In this document: piece by piece, positions 59,701-64,000 of the stretch
How positions within the stretch are numbered: position 1 is the first letter of the stretch
How the letters are laid out: the number at the start of each line of letters is the position of its first letter
Assembly: GCF_020080835.1 (NCBI RefSeq)
Contig: NC_058161.1
Location: 6,116,001-6,180,000, forward strand
Direction: 5' to 3'
Source: Cotesia glomerata
Taxonomy: Eukaryota > Arthropoda > Insecta > Hymenoptera > Braconidae
Length of the DNA stretch: 64,000 nucleotides
The notes under the pieces: model-generated
The model's database searches: none
Told to the model about the DNA's origin: nothing
What the model saw: only the letters and a program-made list of their open reading frames with translations
Made by a program: the position numbers and the translations under genes

Positions 59701-62570
59701 GATCGAGCGATTCATTGTCGAACAAAGTTTCCAATTCCATCAAAATCTCAGAGTGTTCACGAATATAGAACGGAAGTTTTACCAACAATTCCATCGCTGT
59801 AGAGTCACTGACTAATTTATTTTTTACAAGATCCTTAATGAAGAAGCTCGATGCTGCGGTTCCTATATGAGGCAAAATTCCTTTCAATAAGTCCCTAAAA
59901 TTTAAGCATTATTATAAGTCAACTGTAATTACATAATCACAATGAATATTCTATCTTATAAATAATTACCCTGCAGTATGTTCAGTTTGACTAGAAGCGT
60001 TCTTGAAACTATTAAAGATTTCTTCGAGTGATAAAATGTCAGCCTGATACAATAGCCTAAGGATTTTGTTTATAGTTTTTCCCTGTTCCCAGTTAAGTTC
60101 TTTAGCTTCATTTTGATTTTTTTCAATGTAATTTGCAGCAATTATCAACAATTGTTTGATTTTATCTTTAAGATTTTTTTGGTTGACATCATGACGTCCG
60201 CTAGTTAAATCCGAAGCTGTATTCTCCCCATAATTAGACTTTGATGATTCGTAAGTCCAGTCGTGAAACAATAGTGAATTATTGAAATCAGCTATCAGTA
60301 ATGAATTTTCACTTGATACAATTTCCTTGAGATTATATGTTACACTAAAAATTTCAAAAAAAAAAAACAATCACATTAGTTATATCATAAGATTCTTATT
60401 TAATTTTTTTTTTTTTTTTATTATTTATTAGTTCACGCCTTACTTGATATGGATGTAGAAAGTATCATTCTCGTTGCGGAAAGGGCAGAAGTGGAATTGT
60501 CCAATAGAGTTAATTTCTTCGAGCGAGAAATTATCACCTTCTTTTTTAAGTCCATATAACATATGGCTAGCGGTGTTATAAATCGACTGAAATACATAGT
60601 AACTATGAAGACAAGTTTAAATATTTAAACAGGCTAGATATGTGCTGAGTTGAATTTTATAACTACCTCATCTGAATTAGAAACTAGGGTATTGAATTTA
60701 CTGCACTGGGATGGTGAGTAAAATTTCTTAACAAACACATCCTGAGTTTCATTGATCTCTGGGTGGTTAGCATCAATAATGTAATTAGTCGGACACTCTC
60801 CATAGATAGTTTTCTAATGAAGTAAATAATATAGCAAATATATCGTGTTACTAATGCTGAAAAGGCGTATCTCAAAATATACGCCTTTTGGATTTGAAGA
60901 ACCAAAAGGGCGTATAAATTTTTTTTTTTTCTACAATCAACTAGGTAGGGAATGTATAAAAGTAAAAATCTAGTTGAAAAACGCAAAAAAAAATATTTTT
61001 CAACGTAAACCCTTTGGGCTTTAAGAAAAAAATTTATTAAAGCCAAAAGGGCGAATCTGAAAAAATAGTCAAAGTAGCTTCTAAGGAACTTAAAAAGTCG
61101 AGATCTAACGGAAAATTCATTTTTGGAAGTGAGACTGAAAATACTACACACTGATAGAAGGATTTCTTAGTATTTAAGAAATCATTTCTTAAACATCATT
61201 TCTTAATATTTAAAAAATATTTCTTAGTATTTTCTTAAATACTAAAAAATATTATAAATACTAAGAAATATTATAAATACTAAAAAATATTTCTTAAATA
61301 CTAAGAAATATTTTTTTAATACTAAGAAATGATTTCTTAAATACAAAGAAATCTTCTTAAATGCTAAGAAATCCTTCTATCAGTGGCACAGTAAAAATTT
61401 TGCATCATTGCGTCAAAAATTTTAATGTTAAAAATTTTTATGTTAAATATTTAACACTTTTATGTGTATATTTAACATAAAAATTTTTAACACAAAATTT
61501 TATTTAAAATTTTTTGAATGAATTTTCACCAAATATGAAAAATTGAAAATTTCAAAAAATTGCACTGTGTTAGTGATTTAATTTAACTTCCAAAAATCAT
61601 TTTTTCGTTAGATCTCGAAGTTTTGAGGTCTTCAGAAGCTACTTTGACTATTTTTTCATATTCGCCCTTTGAGATTTAATAATTTTTTTTTCTTAAAGCC
61701 AGAAAGGCGTAGGTCGAAAAAAATTTTTTTCAACCAGATTTATACTTTTATTCACTCCCAAGTTAATTTGAAAACAAAAAATTTTTTTACGCCCTTTTGG
61801 CATTATTAGATAGGAAACTTTAATTTTTAATAATTGCATTTAACAATGTATACCTCTGAAGCGCTGTACACTTGAATCTTCTCTGGTGAATTAATTGAAG
61901 CGTTATTAAAACTCAATTGAAGAATTGAAGCCCACGCAAATTTAATGTTTTTGGACCACGCTGATTCTTCGCTAAGAAATTGCATGGATTTTAACTGTAG
62001 AAAATTAAATTAAGATTATAGATATTTGTTTTTGTTGAACTCTTTTAATTAGAAAATTGTATCGTGATGGCAGAAATTTATTTTTCACAATTAAATATAT
62101 TATTGAAAGGGAAGTTTTTACCCCTTTGTAATTATAGTGCAAAATAATTGATTTTTCCAGATCTTTAGCGGCTTCAGGAATAGGCACGTAAAACGCAGGA
62201 TTCTCAAGGTCAGCAGATCTTCCATTTTTGAGACCAATACTGACATTTTGAAGTCCTACCAATAGCGCTTCACTGTTGTACCGAGCAATGTAGAAGATTC
62301 CTTCAATTATATACTCAGAATCAGATTTAGCAGGCTCCAACGTTCCAGCCTTTAAGTCAGCATTGTATTTGTAGTAATAATATTTTCCATAAGAAAATAA
62401 TGCTGAATCATAAATATTATATAATTAGAGTGATAAAATAGCTTTTATATGAAAGTTTTGAAAATTTTAGTTTTTTATGATCAAAAGTTATTGCTAAGCA
62501 TTTTACTTACATGGGAAACTTATTGCGTCATTATGATGTGCGCTCACAATAGCAAGACACCCAAGTATAG
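56761..62570 (-). CDS. Short large lipid transfer protein with vitellogenin-type N domain, paralogue 2 (first exon outside window)
   Basis: Nine exons visible, 5' to 3': 62570-62511, 62402-62122, 61994-61854, 60813-60667, 60586-60444, 60344-59970, 59894-59584, 59502-58883 and 57744-56761 (TAA). Phases agree. By comparison with paralogue 1, a short exon with the start codon and about nine residues is missing; a LINE occupies the intron that should separate it. The first visible exon completes a signal peptide (AILGCLAIVSA). Family blocks: WSKNIKFAWASILQL, TIYGECPTNY, and LPHIGTAASSFFIKDLV in the helical region. About 1020 residues in window, ending without a vWFD domain or ER-retention signal. 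Clear divergence from paralogue 1 over the C-terminal third, while GMD-LL and LKNCGNFVKI-type blocks stay aligned. Likely a lipid carrier or lipid-loading protein; ovary, fat body or venom use cannot be told. Confidence 0.85.
57745..58882. other. Intron before the last exon of lipid transfer protein 2
   Basis: 1.1 kb with a short MITE at about 58570-58740 (CCTGTTTAAGAATATTCATTG family, partner at 29484-29635). The rest is AT-rich with (TAA) runs near 58400. A 63-codon frame at 57811 has no support. Confidence 0.6.
60893..61803. mobile_element. Inverted-repeat element with GCCAAAAGGGCGTA ends, two nested elements
   Basis: Arms about 60893-61140 and 61575-61803 are inverse (AAAAGGGCGTA outer end, then AGCTACTTTGACTATTTTTTC). 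Between them lie 61148-61386 and a further block near 61385-61610 made of TTAACATAAAAATTTTTAAC words. It fills intron 60814-61853 of lipid transfer protein 2. Confidence 0.75.
61148..61386. mobile_element. ACACTGATAGAAGGATTT element with TTTCTTAGTATTTAAGAAA arrays
   Basis: Both ends are intact: ACACTGATAGAAGGATTTCT and its complement. The interior is an array of TTTCTTAGTATTTAAGAAA palindromes. Termini are the same as 14996-15719, whose array is a different word. Confidence 0.85.
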
Positions 62571-62582
62571 CTGAGAAGAAAA

Positions 62583-64000
62583 AAACAACATTTTTACATT
62601 TTTTAATGAGAGGATTATTGATGATAGTAAGAGTATTGCTGATAATTTTATTGAATTTTTTAGTAATGTTGGAGTTGAATTAGCTAATAAGATTAATATT
62701 AAACCAATTAATGCCGATAATTTTGTTAAAAATAACAGCAAGAGTCTCTTTTTATTGTCCACAGACTCATTTGAAATTAAGAAAACTATATTAAACTTGA
62801 AAGATAAATCTGGTGGCGTTGATGGTATCAGTAGCAAAATCTTAAAGATTTTAGTCAACGAAATTTCCCTTCCACTAGTAAATATTTTCAATAAATGTAT
62901 AAGTTTGGCGATATGGCCAGATTCATTAAAAAAAAAGCTGATATAATTCCTTTATTTAAAAATGGAAATAAACACCTAACAACTAATTACAGACCAATCT
63001 CACTGATATCTAATCTTGCCAAAATCTTTGAAAAAATAATTTATACTAGATTGTATGAATTTTGTACTAGAAATCATTTAATATCGGAAAATCAATTTGG
63101 TTTTATGAAGGGTAGGGGTACTAGTGATGCACTTGCTCTAACATCTAATTACATTTATAATAATATTGACTCAAATAAACCTACAGTAATAGCTTTCTTA
63201 GATCTTGCTAAAGCTTTTGACACCGTTAATTATGAACTATTGCTTGAAAAACTATATGGAGGAAAGACATTAGAGGTTTACCTCATGAGCTAATCAAAAA
63301 TTATCTTGCGGATACACAACAATGTGTCAAAGTAAATGATTTTTCAAGTGATTATAAGTTTGTAAAGATAGGGGTACCTCAGGGTACAATTCTTGGTCCA
63401 CTTTTCTTTATTTTATATATTGATGATATATTTAATGTAATACTGCAAAATAATCTTATTTCATATGCTGATGACACGGCTATTTTATGTAGTGGTAAAA
63501 ACTGGGATGATACTAAATTGATCCTTTCGAATTGGCTTGAAAAGATCGATTTGTGGCTTAGGGGTAATCAGCTTTCTTTGAATGTTGATAAGACTACTTA
63601 TATAACTTTTGGTAGCTATGCTGATAGTATTCCTTCTAATTATAAATTGTTCATTAATCAAAAAGAGCTAGAAAGAGTTGAATATTGTAAATATCTAGGT
63701 CTTTACTTCGACAGCCATATGAAGTGGAATAAACATACTCTTGAACTAGGTAAAAAAATTAAATATTTTACATATCTATATTATCAACTATACCACTGTC
63801 TTCTGCCTACAACTATAAAAACAATCTATCATGGTCTTTTTGAGAGCTTAATTAATTATGGAATTATAGCCTGGGGTGGGGCATATGAAAACGCAGTAAA
63901 ACATATAACTAGTATACAAAATAAAATAATTAAAAAAATCTTTAGTAATAATCACCTTGCTACGCCTCTAAACTTTAGGGAAACTTTTATTGTATATGCT
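62583..64000 (+). mobile_element. Second LINE, 5' truncated, reverse transcriptase region, runs off the window
   Basis: The element begins about 12 bases outside the acceptor of the first visible exon of lipid transfer protein 2 and continues past the right edge on the plus strand, opposite to the gene. It starts inside the coding region (NERIIDDSKSIADNFIEFFS), so it is 5' truncated. Its similarity to the LINE at 34617-39291 is only at family level. Confidence 0.88.
62583..64000 (+). pseudogene. LINE reverse transcriptase, two frameshifts
   Basis: RT motifs in order: DKSGGVDGIS, ADIIPLFKNGNKHLTTNYRP, QFGFMKGRGTSDAL, VIAFLDLAKAFDTVNYELLL, KIGVPQGTILGPLFFILYID, the catalytic YADD (about 63460-63475), then YCKYLGLYFD and the thumb. 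The frame breaks in a run of nine A near 62930 and again near 63265, where the KLYG to IRGLPHEL link is lost. After 63270 the frame is open to the window edge. Similar to Jockey/CR1-group RTs from memory; clade not assigned. Confidence 0.85.

Noticed and set aside
60684..61151. 155-codon minus-strand frame
   Set aside because: Overlaps exon 60813-60667 of lipid transfer protein 2 in another frame and reads into an inverted-repeat element; a shadow.

Overview
The window looks like AT-rich insect chromosomal DNA, probably from a hymenopteran and plausibly a parasitoid wasp. The basis is spliced genes with short GT-AG introns, a eukaryotic nuclear tRNA-Asn, animal gene families (Sulf, class VII myosin, CAT-type transporter, vitellogenin-type lipid transfer proteins) and a very high load of short inverted-repeat elements. 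The order assignment is inference. All exon limits were read by hand from splice signals and reading-phase continuity.

Layout, left to right. 1-3855 is an intron filled with repeats. 3856-8557 (+) holds the last three exons of an extracellular heparan-sulfate 6-O-endosulfatase (Sulf). 9947-10241 (-) is a two-exon gene for a 69-residue secreted peptide with a six-cysteine inhibitor-cystine-knot pattern, convergent with Sulf. 14437-20279 (+) is a nine-exon cationic amino acid transporter of 592 residues; its presumed promoter and noncoding first exon are duplicated upstream. 20522-20595 (-) is tRNA-Asn(GTT). 21276-34115 (+) is a 15-exon class VII myosin of 2113 residues. 34617-39291 (-) is a decayed LINE sitting inside an older inverted-repeat element. 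40807-51623 (-) and 56761-62570 (-) are two head-to-tail paralogues of an unusually short large lipid transfer protein (about 1025 residues each). 62583-64000 (+) is a second decayed LINE, inserted in the first intron of the right-hand paralogue, so that paralogue's first exon lies outside the window.

The genes do not form a pathway. Sulf, the knottin and both lipid transfer proteins are secretory; the transporter is a plasma-membrane protein; the myosin is cytoskeletal.

The dominant feature between and inside genes is nested inverted-repeat elements. Many share a terminus resembling ACACKGARARAAAATTT but carry unrelated interiors made of short palindromic arrays. One lipid-transfer-protein intron (43652-47147) is built almost entirely of inverted repeats nested at least four deep, one layer having tRNA-Thr-like arms. 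The knottin gene, the paired short lipid transfer proteins and the common-terminus element class are the most promising candidates for something undescribed.
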